Part shown: one piece after another, positions 1 to 7,515 of the stretch
Numbering within the stretch: position 1 is the first letter of the stretch
Layout of the letters: each line of letters opens with the position of its first letter
IMG/VR virus record: IMGVR_UViG_3300042908_000412
Coordinates: 1 to 23,500 of that record
Source of the DNA: a virus
DNA: 23,500 nucleotides
Strand: one strand, 5' to 3'
Notes under the pieces: generated by a model
Told to the model about the DNA's origin: nothing
Seen by the model: only the letters and a program-made list of their open reading frames with translations
Database searches by the model: none
Program-made: the position numbers and the translations under genes

Positions 1-1494
1 GTGGGCGACGGCGTGGCTGACGATACGGCGGCATTCCTAGCAGCAATTGCCACCATTCCACTGAACAGCAGCATCACTTACGGCGCAAATGGGTTGCCTA
101 GTGCTGCTTCAAAAAGCGTTATTGAGGTTCCTCCTGGTTTATATAAGATTTCGCAATCGTTGCTGTTTACAAACAAGGCACCATGCGTATTGCGATCATC
201 AGGTGGCGATGGCGGATTGAACTCAACCTCGTGCGCGCAGTTGTTGTGGTATGGCACTGCTGGCGAGGCGATGATTCAAATCGATGGAGGATATGGTGTT
301 TGCCTTGAGCATCTGAGCATCAAGGGCCTTGCCGTTGCTGGATATGGTGTCTTGTTTACGCGATCTAATGCCAGTTATGGTCGTGGTCTTTCATATCACA
401 ACGGGCTGCACATCACTGGGTGCACCATTGCCGGCATCCAGTTTGGGCTGGCTGACTACGTCAACCTCGATCAAACTGACCAAGTGGTGTTTGAAAACAC
501 CCATATTCATGGTTGCTATGACGGAATTGTGTCGGTCAACCGTAACAACCTAAACATTCAGTTCAACAACCTGACAATCTTTGCCTCATATCCCCCAACT
601 GGAATTTCTCCTCGACAGGGCATAAGAATTCTCAAGGGCGGAATTGATGTTTATGGGTATTACTGTGGCGGATTTGTTGGCAGCGACTTCAGCGACTATT
701 GCATCTATCTCGAAGATGGATACATCAACGTCTACGGTGGATACACGGAAACTGAAAAGTTCATTTACGGCAACTCCGCTACTTCGAGTGGAACAACCGT
801 TACCAGCACCATTGTTGGATTCGATCAATATCCAGCTACCAATACTGGAGGTGTTGGTGCCATCAACTGGAATCAGGCAGGCAACACGTTATCGTGGTAC
901 GGCGGTCGGCTAGCGGAGAACATTGTTGAGGGAGCAAATTCGGGAGGAATTTTCGTTACGAATGCTCGTTTCCACAATGTTCCGTCATGGACCGGAAGAA
1001 CGCCCAAAAGCGCGTGTGTCAATTGCAATGTCATTCGCACTTCAACCCCAAGCGAATCGTATCAATTGAATTGGCTTGGCATGAGCGCAAGCCAAGCGTG
1101 CAATGCTGATTCCGACTACATGATCTCAAACAATTTGCAAGTTCGAGATTCTACGATATATCGGTACGTGAATGCAGATTCAGTTGCGATGCGTATGTTG
1201 AACGGAGAATTCCGTTTGTATCACGCGCTTGCGGCATCCGGTCCGGCGTACAACTTGAATTACTCGTCGTTCACGGAATTCTTCCGATCTGGTTTTTCAT
1301 CTACTGATGGTAGATGGCACGGAAATGGAACTAACAGGATCAAGTGGGCGGCAGCCGCTCCTACTGCTGGAACATGGGTGCAGGGTGATGTCGTTTGGAA
1401 CACTGGAGTCGTGGCAGCTGGTTCTCCAGGATGGGTTTGCACGGCATCGGGAACTCCTGGAACGTGGAAAACGATGGCAAACGTATCGGCCTAA
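1..1494 (+). CDS. Tailspike protein, pectate-lyase-like fold, 5' end cut by window
   Basis: Virion adhesin that probably binds, and perhaps cleaves, a surface polysaccharide of the host. The visible part begins inside the motif GDGVADDTAAF, which in this superfamily follows a short N-terminal FGA-type stretch and opens the right-handed beta-helix, so the true start and the virion-attachment domain lie upstream of base 1. The body is rich in Gly, Asn, Tyr and Thr with short repeated strands, as expected for a beta-solenoid. The last 55 residues carry APTAGTWVQGDVVWNTG and GWVCTASGTPGTWK, a small C-terminal module known from many otherwise unrelated spikes and fibres. The gene is AT-richer than the head genes, which suggests acquisition by exchange. 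No catalytic residues can be assigned by eye, so enzymatic activity is inference. Confidence 0.8.
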   Translation: MGDGVADDTAAFLAAIATIPLNSSITYGANGLPSAASKSVIEVPPGLYKISQSLLFTNKAPCVLRSSGGDGGLNSTSCAQLLWYGTAGEAMIQIDGGYGVCLEHLSIKGLAVAGYGVLFTRSNASYGRGLSYHNGLHITGCTIAGIQFGLADYVNLDQTDQVVFENTHIHGCYDGIVSVNRNNLNIQFNNLTIFASYPPTGISPRQGIRILKGGIDVYGYYCGGFVGSDFSDYCIYLEDGYINVYGGYTETEKFIYGNSATSSGTTVTSTIVGFDQYPATNTGGVGAINWNQAGNTLSWYGGRLAENIVEGANSGGIFVTNARFHNVPSWTGRTPKSACVNCNVIRTSTPSESYQLNWLGMSASQACNADSDYMISNNLQVRDSTIYRYVNADSVAMRMLNGEFRLYHALAASGPAYNLNYSSFTEFFRSGFSSTDGRWHGNGTNRIKWAAAAPTAGTWVQGDVVWNTGVVAAGSPGWVCTASGTPGTWKTMANVSA

Positions 1495-1505
1495 AGGAAC
1501 ACAAC

Positions 1506-1760
1506 ATGGCACTCTCAAAAACATCGACATCGCCGCAGGGATTTGAAGCCATCGACGCATATCACCGCGTTGAAGGTTTGTGCTTGATTACAAATCAAAG
1601 CATGGCATTTCATGTCCGTTCATACAAGGATATTTCGTTTCCTGCATTTGGAGATGAGTCGTATTCGTGCACCTACGACATCAACGGCGAGAACCCTGTT
1701 CGCCAGGCCTACCTTCATCTGAAGACGCTGCCCGAGTTCGCAAACGCGACGGACTGCTAA
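1506..1760 (+). CDS. Small conserved phage protein downstream of the tailspike
   Basis: An 84-aa protein of unknown function. It starts at an ATG with AAAGGAAC upstream. Its stop overlaps the next start as TAATG, so the two are probably translationally coupled. The sequence has a recognisable phage small-protein layout: MALSKT at the start, AYHRVEG at about residues 18-24, FHVRSYKD near the middle and LKTLPEFANATDC at the end. Proteins with this layout occur beside tail-fibre genes in other phages (from memory). No signal peptide, membrane segment or catalytic motif is visible. A minor structural or assembly role is inferred from position only. Confidence 0.7.
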   Translation: MALSKTSTSPQGFEAIDAYHRVEGLCLITNQSMAFHVRSYKDISFPAFGDESYSCTYDINGENPVRQAYLHLKTLPEFANATDC

Positions 1761-1984
1761 TGACCTCCACCCACCACGAAGAACTGTTCCTCGCCATCGG
1801 CCGCCTGGAAGGCAAGGTCGATTCCCTGATCGCCATGCAGAGCCACCAGCAGGATCAGCTCAAGGAGCATGACTCGCGCATCCGTTCGCTCGAGCATTCA
1901 CGTGGCTACATGCTTGGAACCGCAGCCGCCATCGGCGCGAGCATGAGCCTTGTATCCAACTACCTCATCCGCGCATTCACCTAA
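1760..1984 (+). CDS. Small coiled-coil membrane protein, holin- or XhlA-like
   Basis: A 74-aa protein. Residues 5-48 form a heptad-like amphipathic helix (LFLAIGRLEGKVDSLIAMQ, then a Q/D/E/H-rich stretch). One hydrophobic span follows at about residues 50-70 (YMLGTAAAIGASMSLVSNYL) with a short basic tail. A cytoplasmic coiled coil plus one C-terminal membrane helix resembles XhlA-type or other phage lysis accessory proteins. The start overlaps the previous stop (TAATG). Its place between adhesin genes fits either a lysis or a virion-associated membrane role. The sequence alone does not decide. Confidence 0.65.
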   Translation: MTSTHHEELFLAIGRLEGKVDSLIAMQSHQQDQLKEHDSRIRSLEHSRGYMLGTAAAIGASMSLVSNYLIRAFT

Positions 1985-1992
1985 GGAACCAC

Positions 1993-2535
1993 ATGCCTAC
2001 CGACATCATCATCGCTACTGACAAGCCGAACTACCTGACGACTGGCCTCGTCACCGCCAGCAGCGGTACCTACGACACCTCCGTCCCGACTGCCACGATT
2101 CCGTCCACGACCGGGCAGACGTTCCTGGTCCCGACGAACCTGGGCGACAAGCCGAGCCTGCTGCGCCTGATTCCGTTCCACAGCGCGAACAACGCAACGA
2201 CTCCCAGTTTCCGCGTGATCGGCTGGTCCACGTACACGCAGACGATCGGCACCCCGGTGTACATCCCGACGCTGCTTGCTGACTGCGCCTGCTCGTACAA
2301 CGCCACCGCAGGCAGCATCCCGAGCCTGTCGGTGAACAGCACAACGCAATACTTCTTCCATGCCGTCACAGTTGGCGCTGGCGTCCCGACCGTGAATATC
2401 TACAGTCCTGGCACGGCAGCTGCTGCCGGCACGCCGCCCGCCGGCGTGGTCATCGACACCATCGGCATGCAGTACATCACGATCCAGGTTGAGTCCTCGA
2501 CCGGCACGATGGGTTGCTTCTACGCCTTCATCTGA
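1993..2535 (+). CDS. Putative minor virion protein, beta-rich, unknown function
   Basis: A 180-aa protein that I do not recognise. The ATG is preceded by AAGGAACC at good distance. The composition is Thr-, Ser-, Ala- and Pro-rich with alternating hydrophobic residues and few charges, typical of a small beta-sandwich virion component. There is no signal peptide or membrane span. It lies between a small membrane protein and a large adhesin in one co-directional block, so it may be a fibre- or head-decoration component; this is inference from context and composition. Confidence 0.65.
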   Translation: MPTDIIIATDKPNYLTTGLVTASSGTYDTSVPTATIPSTTGQTFLVPTNLGDKPSLLRLIPFHSANNATTPSFRVIGWSTYTQTIGTPVYIPTLLADCACSYNATAGSIPSLSVNSTTQYFFHAVTVGAGVPTVNIYSPGTAAAAGTPPAGVVIDTIGMQYITIQVESSTGTMGCFYAFI

Positions 2536-2547
2536 TCGGAGCCAGCG

Positions 2548-4455
2548 ATGCGAAGCCTCCTGGGTCGGTTCCACCGTCCAAACGCCCGTTCGCAGACCGA
2601 GCGGTTGTTCATGCTGAACAACCTTGGCGACGGTTCCACGCTGTCGCTTGACTTCACCACGGGTGTCCTTGACCCGCGCCTGTCGTTCGAGCGCACTACC
2701 AACGCCACCTTCATCAACTCGCAGGGGTACGTTGAGTGGGCGAACTCCAATATGTATTGGAATACGGCGTTTGAGGGATTGAGCGGATCAAACCCGTCAC
2801 TGACCTCATCCGGTTGGGGATACGCACTATCTACTGGTGGAACTGCCGTCTTCAACGGAGATGGAACGGTTACGGTTACCACAACGGCTTCTGATCGTAG
2901 AGCGATCTTCCGGTCGTCCGGATTTTCTGGTGGCGGTCTTCGTGTCGTTGCATCTGTTGATGTAACGATTGCATCTGGATCGCTACAGGCGAGCCAGGTG
3001 ATCGTCACTGGCTCCCCGGCAAACGCGCAGCATTACGTCAACGGTGTCATCTGGGACAGTTCCCACCCGATCTGGAACGGCGGCATCCTTCCCGTTGGTA
3101 CGCAGTTCAACATTTCCTATGCGACTGACTCGCAGACAAGCGGAACGACCAGCGTGTATTTCGGTGTCGGTTGCACATCGGTTATCGCCGGATCTGCCAC
3201 GTTCTCCAATCCTCGTTGGACGATGTGGAAGGGGAGTGCAACTGTCCCGTACTACCCGAACACTTCCGCGACCAACAACAGCACCACCAATTACTTCAAG
3301 TCGAATGACTACCAAGCCCCTCGCTTCGACTACGACCCCACCACTACGCCACCCACGCCTCGCGGTCTGCTGATTGAGGGAAGCGCGAGCAATTACATGC
3401 TTCAATCTAGCAGCCTTACTGGTTACAGCAATTCTGGCATGGCAACCGTGGCGGCTGGAAGCGATAGCGATCCGACCGGAACCGCAAACGCCGCGCTGCA
3501 GATTTACGCGACAGCAGGTGGCACCTACCACGGTTTTTATCGAATTGTTACCGCAGGGACTAACACCCAAATCACCGTGTCGATTTGGGCAAAGGCTAGA
3601 ACGTACACGCATCTATTTCTTTCGGATCTTTCTAGTGGCCGTGCTGCAGTTCGATTTAACCTTTCAACTGGCGCAACCGACAACAATTTCGGCGTTGGCT
3701 ACGTCAGCGCAAAGGCGACTCCATTTCCAAACAACTGGTGGCGATGCGAAATGGTCGTGAATGTCACGGCTAGCACTTCATATGGTTGGGCATTCGTAGG
3801 AGTGCCATCTTCCGGTGCAACGCTTGACAACTACGGTGCGCAGTACACAGGAACAGGAAACGCGGCGGATGGAATCTACTGCTACGGATTTCAGTTAGAG
3901 GCAGGCTCCGGCGCATCCTCGTACATCCCGACCGGGGCAAGCACGGGGAACAGGGCGTTCGATTACTGCGAGATGGGAAACATTGCTGCTCTCAATTACA
4001 GCACAACGAATGGCTCCATGCTGTACGAGGGGCAGTTCAGCCAGTTCCGAGCGACCAGTTTCGCGACGATGCGTACCGCCTTCTGTACTGCATCGGGAGC
4101 CATCGAAGCATTCGGAGCGTTTGCCTATGGCGCGACGATGTACCCGACCGCGCAGGACGCAACCGGAAACACTGCTCTTGCGACAATCACTCCGGCAATG
4201 ACGATCAACACGAATTTCAGGGCTGCGTGGAGCCTGAACGCATCGCTTGCCTCCGGCGAGGTTCGTGGATGCATTAACGGCGGATCTGTCACCGCGTCCG
4301 GGTCTACAAGCATGAGCGCGACCGCGACTCCGACCATCCTCACCATCGGAGGCCGTCCGAGTTACGGATTGTACTACCCGTGCGGGACGATCAAGCGCGT
4401 GAAATACTGGCCGATTACGCTGTCGGACGCAACCCTCCAATCCATCACGACCTGA
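2548..4455 (+). CDS. Large fibre-like adhesin with carbohydrate-binding-type modules
   Basis: A 635-aa virion protein, probably a tail or head fibre. CGGAG precedes the ATG. Residues about 25-70 carry LSLDFTTGVLDPRLSFERTT and a following TFINSQGYVEW, a start common in phage fibre-like proteins that lists sequence-variable adhesin modules after it. Residues about 275-300 contain RGLLIEGSASNYML. A beta-sandwich, carbohydrate-binding-like module spans about 300-465 and ends in FQLEAGSGASSYIPTGAS. The last 155 residues look like a concanavalin/LamG-type sandwich ending IKRVKYWPITLSD. Base composition alternates: the start, 3000-3400 and the end are GC-rich, while about 2740-3000 and 3400-3900 are AT-richer, as if modules were swapped in. 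The receptor is unknown. Confidence 0.72.
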   Translation: MRSLLGRFHRPNARSQTERLFMLNNLGDGSTLSLDFTTGVLDPRLSFERTTNATFINSQGYVEWANSNMYWNTAFEGLSGSNPSLTSSGWGYALSTGGTAVFNGDGTVTVTTTASDRRAIFRSSGFSGGGLRVVASVDVTIASGSLQASQVIVTGSPANAQHYVNGVIWDSSHPIWNGGILPVGTQFNISYATDSQTSGTTSVYFGVGCTSVIAGSATFSNPRWTMWKGSATVPYYPNTSATNNSTTNYFKSNDYQAPRFDYDPTTTPPTPRGLLIEGSASNYMLQSSSLTGYSNSGMATVAAGSDSDPTGTANAALQIYATAGGTYHGFYRIVTAGTNTQITVSIWAKARTYTHLFLSDLSSGRAAVRFNLSTGATDNNFGVGYVSAKATPFPNNWWRCEMVVNVTASTSYGWAFVGVPSSGATLDNYGAQYTGTGNAADGIYCYGFQLEAGSGASSYIPTGASTGNRAFDYCEMGNIAALNYSTTNGSMLYEGQFSQFRATSFATMRTAFCTASGAIEAFGAFAYGATMYPTAQDATGNTALATITPAMTINTNFRAAWSLNASLASGEVRGCINGGSVTASGSTSMSATATPTILTIGGRPSYGLYYPCGTIKRVKYWPITLSDATLQSITT

Positions 4456-4456
4456 T

Positions 4457-4759
4457 ATGGACTACCTACTCCGCTCAACCACCGAATCCGACCTCGACGA
4501 TGCCCTCATCGCCGCAGGTCTTGGCGAGGAACGCGACATTGGCGAAGGCGAGATCGCCGTGCTGCCCGTGACGGGCATCACGCTTGACCGCATCGGGCCG
4601 ATCCCCGCACAAGTGGACGAGGACGGCGTGATCGTGCGGCCCGGCGACAACCGCTACCACGCAAACATCCGGGCCACCATTGAGCTGACTGAAGCCCAGG
4701 TGGAGGCTCTGCCGACGTTCACGCCGACGCCAGGCGTTCCCTACCGGGTGTTCATTTGA
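4457..4759 (+). CDS. Small conserved phage protein of unknown function
   Basis: A 100-aa acidic protein. It begins DYLLRSTTESDLDDALIAAG, has ITLDRIGPIPAQVDEDG in the middle and ends with a TPGVPYRVFI-type tail. Similar small proteins follow fibre genes in many phages (from memory). No Shine-Dalgarno is visible. The ATG lies one base after the stop of the adhesin gene, so translation probably depends on coupling. It overlaps the next gene as TTGA. No membrane, signal or catalytic motif is seen. Confidence 0.68.
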   Translation: MDYLLRSTTESDLDDALIAAGLGEERDIGEGEIAVLPVTGITLDRIGPIPAQVDEDGVIVRPGDNRYHANIRATIELTEAQVEALPTFTPTPGVPYRVFI

Positions 4760-5241
4760 GGATCGCCGTACTGCTCGTCCTCGCGCTCGCCGCCTGCAAC
4801 CCGGTCGCTCGCATCTCCGCGAACGCGACGGCGATCCGCAACGAGGCCGGCGCGCTCATCGACCACGGGAACGCCACGGGCGACCAGGTGGTGGTGCATA
4901 GCGCAACGCGTATCGACGCCGCCGCTGCGGCCATTCACGGCGACATCCCGTCCGTACAGGCGGTCACGCCGGCGTGGCTATCCACCCTCCAGTGGTGGGG
5001 CATCGCGGTGGCGATCGCTGGCATCGCGTTCCTCGCCTGGAACTCTGGAATTGGGACGTTTTTCCGCATTGCCATAGGGTGGTTGCCTCGCCGAAAGGTG
5101 GCTGCCGCCGAGCTTGCAGTCGATACACTTGATGAATCCCGTCCCGAGGGGGACAGGGAACTCGTCACGCTGCTCCGGGCGGACCCGGAGTTTGACGCGG
5201 CGTTCAAACGCGCCAAGGGGCGCAGAAAGAAACAGACATGA
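4756..5241 (+). CDS. Lipoprotein with one inner-membrane helix, spanin candidate
   Basis: A 161-aa protein starting at TTG inside the overlap TTGA with the preceding gene. Residues 1-14 (RIAVLLVLALAAC) are a lipoprotein signal with lipobox L11-A12-A13-C14. A mainly Ala-rich, helical periplasmic-type stretch follows, then a strong membrane span at about 80-96 (WWGIAVAIAGIAFLAW) and further hydrophobic residues to about 110. A charged tail of about 50 residues ends in GRRKKQT. An N-terminal lipid anchor plus a C-terminal inner-membrane helix is the layout of unimolecular spanins, which fuse inner and outer membranes at lysis. The long tail after the helix is unusual for that class. Its place at the end of the late block beside a holin-like peptide supports a lysis role. 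Confidence 0.6.
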   Translation: MRIAVLLVLALAACNPVARISANATAIRNEAGALIDHGNATGDQVVVHSATRIDAAAAAIHGDIPSVQAVTPAWLSTLQWWGIAVAIAGIAFLAWNSGIGTFFRIAIGWLPRRKVAAAELAVDTLDESRPEGDRELVTLLRADPEFDAAFKRAKGRRKKQT

Positions 5242-5348
5242 TTCTCGCCGACTTTTTGGGTACGACCTGGTTCATCGCTCTCGTGGCCGTGATCGGCATC
5301 CTTGCCGGCGCTTGGCTGCACAAGAAGTTCGGGCACAAGCTCCACTGA
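5238..5348 (+). CDS. 36-residue membrane peptide, holin-like
   Basis: This short gene starts in the overlap ATGA with the lipoprotein gene. The product begins MILADFLGTTWF, has one membrane helix at about residues 11-26 (WFIALVAVIGILAGAW) and a basic, His-rich end (LHKKFGHKLH). The four-base overlap implies coupled translation. It is the last gene before the convergent terminator region. A small single-span protein next to a spanin-like gene suggests a holin or pinholin-type lysis role, but such peptides cannot be assigned by sequence alone. Confidence 0.5.
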   Translation: MILADFLGTTWFIALVAVIGILAGAWLHKKFGHKLH

Positions 5349-5382
5349 CCAGCCTTGTGGCGTTCGCGCCTACGGCACTGCG

Positions 5383-5412
5383 AGCGGGCGTGGCCTACGG
5401 GCTGCGCCCGCT
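5383..5412 (+). terminator. Hairpin ending the rightward adhesin/lysis block
   Basis: AGCGGGCG at 5383-5390 pairs perfectly with CGCCCGCT at 5405-5412. GGCAC upstream and GTGCC downstream extend the stem across a bulge. It lies 35 bases after the last rightward stop. No T-run follows, so it may be a weak or factor-assisted terminator. Confidence 0.45.
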
Positions 5413-5426
5413 GTGCCAAATGAAAA

Positions 5427-5465
5427 CCCCCGCCCTTGGCTCCGTCGTGGGGCCGCAGGCGGGGG
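5427..5465 (-). terminator. Intrinsic terminator of the leftward early operon
   Basis: CCCCCGCC at 5427-5434 pairs perfectly with GGCGGGGG at 5458-5465. On the minus strand the stem is followed by TTTT (AAAA at 5423-5426 on the plus strand). It lies just past the stop of the last leftward gene, as expected for a rho-independent terminator. Confidence 0.65.
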
Positions 5466-5483
5466 GAGGAGAGGATGGCAGGG

Positions 5484-5990
5484 TTAACGGATTCGCAGGC
5501 TTGTGCCGCGTGGCAGGAGTGCCACGCCGGGGATCGTAGCGCCCGCCGCCAGCGCCTCGCGCAGCGCGGCCTTGTCGGCCTCGACGCGCACGGCCTGGTA
5601 CTGCGTGGGAAGCTGCTCGGGCGGCACGGTGACCTCGAGCGGCTGCGCGCCGCCGTTGGCCTGGACCGACAACCGGAACCGGGCAGTCTCAATCTTGCCC
5701 TTCCCGGTGGCCTCCATCGCTTCCTTCAGGCGCTGCTTCAGGCGCTCGGCGAGAGCGTCGTCAGCAGCAGCAAGCTCGCGCAGACGCTTGGCCTCCTCGG
5801 CGCGTGCGTCAGCACGGCTTCGCAGGTGCTGGATCAGGGACGCGTAGTCATCGGCCTTGGACTCAAGCACCCCGGCAAGGCCGGCGAGGTGCTGGTCAAG
5901 TGCTTCCTGCGCTTCGACGCTGTCGCCAGCCCCGTCGAGGATGGCCTCGATCAGGGTGGCGATTTCGGTTTGAATGGCGTACAGGTTCAT
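5484..5990 (-). CDS. Gp157-like phage protein
   Basis: A 168-aa protein resembling the siphovirus Gp157 family (Streptococcus phage Sfi type, linked to phage resistance when expressed in the host). It begins MNLYAIQTEIATLIEAI. The middle, about 20-110, is a long charged helix or coiled coil (YASLIQHLRSRADARAEEAKR and following). A beta-rich end has ETARFRLSVQANGG, where family members also have a conserved F/L-R-L strand, and then VPPEQLPTQY. GAGGAGA precedes the ATG. It is the last gene of the leftward operon, directly after the Bet gene, the usual partner of Gp157 in recombination clusters. Confidence 0.8.
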   Translation of the reverse strand: MNLYAIQTEIATLIEAILDGAGDSVEAQEALDQHLAGLAGVLESKADDYASLIQHLRSRADARAEEAKRLRELAAADDALAERLKQRLKEAMEATGKGKIETARFRLSVQANGGAQPLEVTVPPEQLPTQYQAVRVEADKAALREALAAGATIPGVALLPRGTSLRIR

Positions 5991-6009
5991 GGTGTATCTC
6001 CTCGTATGT

Positions 6010-7023
6010 TCAGAAGGGCAGTTCGTCAGCGTCGGTGGTGGTGGGGACAGGTGCGGACGCGGGTGCGGTACGGATCACGCGCATGATGGTGAGCGAGTTC
6101 CCGACCCGTGCGATGTCGAGGCGCAGCTCGCTGTCGATGGCCTGCTCGCACAGGTTTGCGTACTCAGGAACAGTTGCAGCGATCCAAGCGGTGCCGTGCC
6201 CTCCGGCGGCCTGCACTGCAACGGGCTTGCCGGGACGGCGCACCACGTGGCGGATCAGGAACAGCCCCTCGTACTCGTCGGGGTACGAATCCGCGGGCGC
6301 GGGAGCGGCGGGTGCCGCCGACGCCACGGGGGCAGGCGCAGTCGCCTCCTGCGCGGCCTTGCGCTTGCGGACGGGCTTCGGGGCGTCGGCAACGGCTGGC
6401 GCGTCCTGGGGCAACGTAGCGGCCTCCACGGGTGCCGGCAGCGCCTGGACCACGATGGGCGGCGCGGCGGGAGGGTTATCCTGCTGCCCCATCTCCTCGG
6501 CGGTATACAGGCCCGACAGTTCAGCCGGGAACGCCTTGCGGAGGGCGAGCGCCTCGGCGCACTTGGCGATCATCACGGACGGCATCTTCGGCCACATGCC
6601 CGAGAGGCTGCCGTCCTTCTTGCGCTGGGCGTACTCGCGGAACAGGGCGACGGCGGTGACCGCCTCGACGAACCCCTTGCGGTAAACGCCCACACGGGCT
6701 GCCGCTGGCGGCTCGTCGTGGAGCCACACGTCGGTCCACTGCCCGTCCGTCCCGCAGAACGCAACCGAAGTCTGCCCTGCGTACTCGCCGCTGCGCTGGG
6801 CAACCAGGCGGAAGCCGTCGATGCTGACCTGGGTCTGCATCACCTCGCGGCCAGCGCGGCTATCCCAACGCTTCACGGCGTAAATCTGACGGGCGAAGGG
6901 GTCCAGCCCGGTGCGGTCGCACACGCTAAAGAACAGTTCCATCTCGTCGCGGCTCGCGCCCGAGCAAAGGGTGCGGGCGAGCAGCTCGCGCTTCTCATCA
7001 TCAAGTCGTGCCAATGCAGTCAT
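6010..7023 (-). CDS. bet: Bet/RecT-family single-strand annealing protein with SSB-like tail
   Basis: A 337-aa recombinase that would coat and anneal single-stranded DNA during phage recombination. The RecT/Bet core is at about 1-180: FFSVCDRTGLDPFARQIYAV (31-50), QTQVSIDGFRLVAQRSGEY (63-81), VGVYRKGFVEAVTAVALF (111-128), PSVMIAKCAEALALRKAFP (148-166) and ELSGLYTAEEMG. A Pro/Ala-rich linker at about 183-246 contains KPVRKRK. A second small domain at about 251-317 (GLFLIRHVV ... LTIMRVIR) follows. The chain ends DADELPF, very like the acidic tip of bacterial SSB. The domain could be OB-like, but that is inference. GAGGAGA precedes the ATG, and a consensus promoter lies 57 bases upstream. No partner exonuclease is seen in the window. 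Confidence 0.85.
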   Translation of the reverse strand: MTALARLDDEKRELLARTLCSGASRDEMELFFSVCDRTGLDPFARQIYAVKRWDSRAGREVMQTQVSIDGFRLVAQRSGEYAGQTSVAFCGTDGQWTDVWLHDEPPAAARVGVYRKGFVEAVTAVALFREYAQRKKDGSLSGMWPKMPSVMIAKCAEALALRKAFPAELSGLYTAEEMGQQDNPPAAPPIVVQALPAPVEAATLPQDAPAVADAPKPVRKRKAAQEATAPAPVASAAPAAPAPADSYPDEYEGLFLIRHVVRRPGKPVAVQAAGGHGTAWIAATVPEYANLCEQAIDSELRLDIARVGNSLTIMRVIRTAPASAPVPTTTDADELPF

Positions 7024-7035
7024 CGTGTTCTCCTC

Positions 7036-7072
7036 TCGTGACTCGTCGCACCGGGCACGCGCCCGATCACGA
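7036..7072 (-). promoter_or_regulatory. Nested inverted repeats in the bet 5' leader
   Basis: TCGTGA (7036-7041) pairs with TCACGA (7067-7072), enclosing CGGGC (7052-7056) and GCCCG (7061-7065). They lie between the promoter and the bet ribosome-binding site. They could be an operator or an RNA hairpin controlling translation. Confidence 0.4.
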
Positions 7073-7079
7073 CAGGCAC

Positions 7080-7108
7080 ACTATACGGGAGCGTATTGGG
7101 TTTGTCAA
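7080..7108 (-). promoter_or_regulatory. Consensus sigma70 promoter for bet and the Gp157 gene
   Basis: On the minus strand TTGACA (7108-7103), a 17-base spacer, then TATAGT (7085-7080). The -35 contains the TGA stop of the resolvase gene. GGGTT/AACCC flanks the -35 (7098-7111) and ATACG/CGTAT (7083-7096) covers the spacer and -10 edge, so one or two repressor sites are likely. Confidence 0.75.
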
Positions 7109-7515
7109 CCCCATACTTTCACGATTGTTTCGGCACGTTCCCCGTACTCCTTGCACGCTGACAGGATGGCGACCTGCGAATCGTCCACGTAAACGACCCC
7201 AGTCATGGCGTCCAGGGCAGCTCTGCACGCCTTGTCCAGGTCAGGGCGACGGGGTGACACTGGTGCCGTGGCCTTGAGGATGCCCTTCGAGGTGTAGTGG
7301 CTGGCGGGGCGCACGAAGCTGAACAGCAGTTCGACGGCCACGACGCCCGTTGCCGGCGGTTCCGTCCACGCCTGCCGCGCCGCCAGCGCGAACACGGCGC
7401 GGTACGGCTTGACCTTGGCCGACGACTCGAGCAGCAGGATGCGCCCGCTCCTCGAGCGCACGGCACGCTTCGATCCTTGGGGGGCTGCCTCGCCCGGTAC
7501 GGTGAAAGTAATCAA
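7105..7515 (-). CDS. rusA: RusA-family Holliday junction resolvase
   Basis: A 136-aa endonuclease that would resolve four-way junctions made during recombination or packaging. The family features are present in order: a start like FTVPGEAAPQGSKRAV (3-18, the PxPKxRxR-like region), the catalytic segment RRPDLDKACRAALDAMTG with paired acidic residues, then VVYVDDSQVAIL, the second acidic pair, and a C-terminal ERAETIVKV strand. Length matches the family. The start is TTG, chosen because AGGAGA lies just upstream and because it overlaps the previous stop as TTGA. It precedes bet in the same operon, and its stop codon is embedded in the bet promoter. Confidence 0.85.
   Translation of the reverse strand: MITFTVPGEAAPQGSKRAVRSRSGRILLLESSAKVKPYRAVFALAARQAWTEPPATGVVAVELLFSFVRPASHYTSKGILKATAPVSPRRPDLDKACRAALDAMTGVVYVDDSQVAILSACKEYGERAETIVKVWG

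Noticed and set aside
1-5483. Diversity-generating retroelement variable region in the adhesin genes
   Set aside because: No reverse transcriptase frame and no near-identical template copy were noticed in the window.
5974-7041. 355-codon open frame on the plus strand
   Set aside because: Antisense to the Bet gene; His/Gly/Arg-rich shadow.
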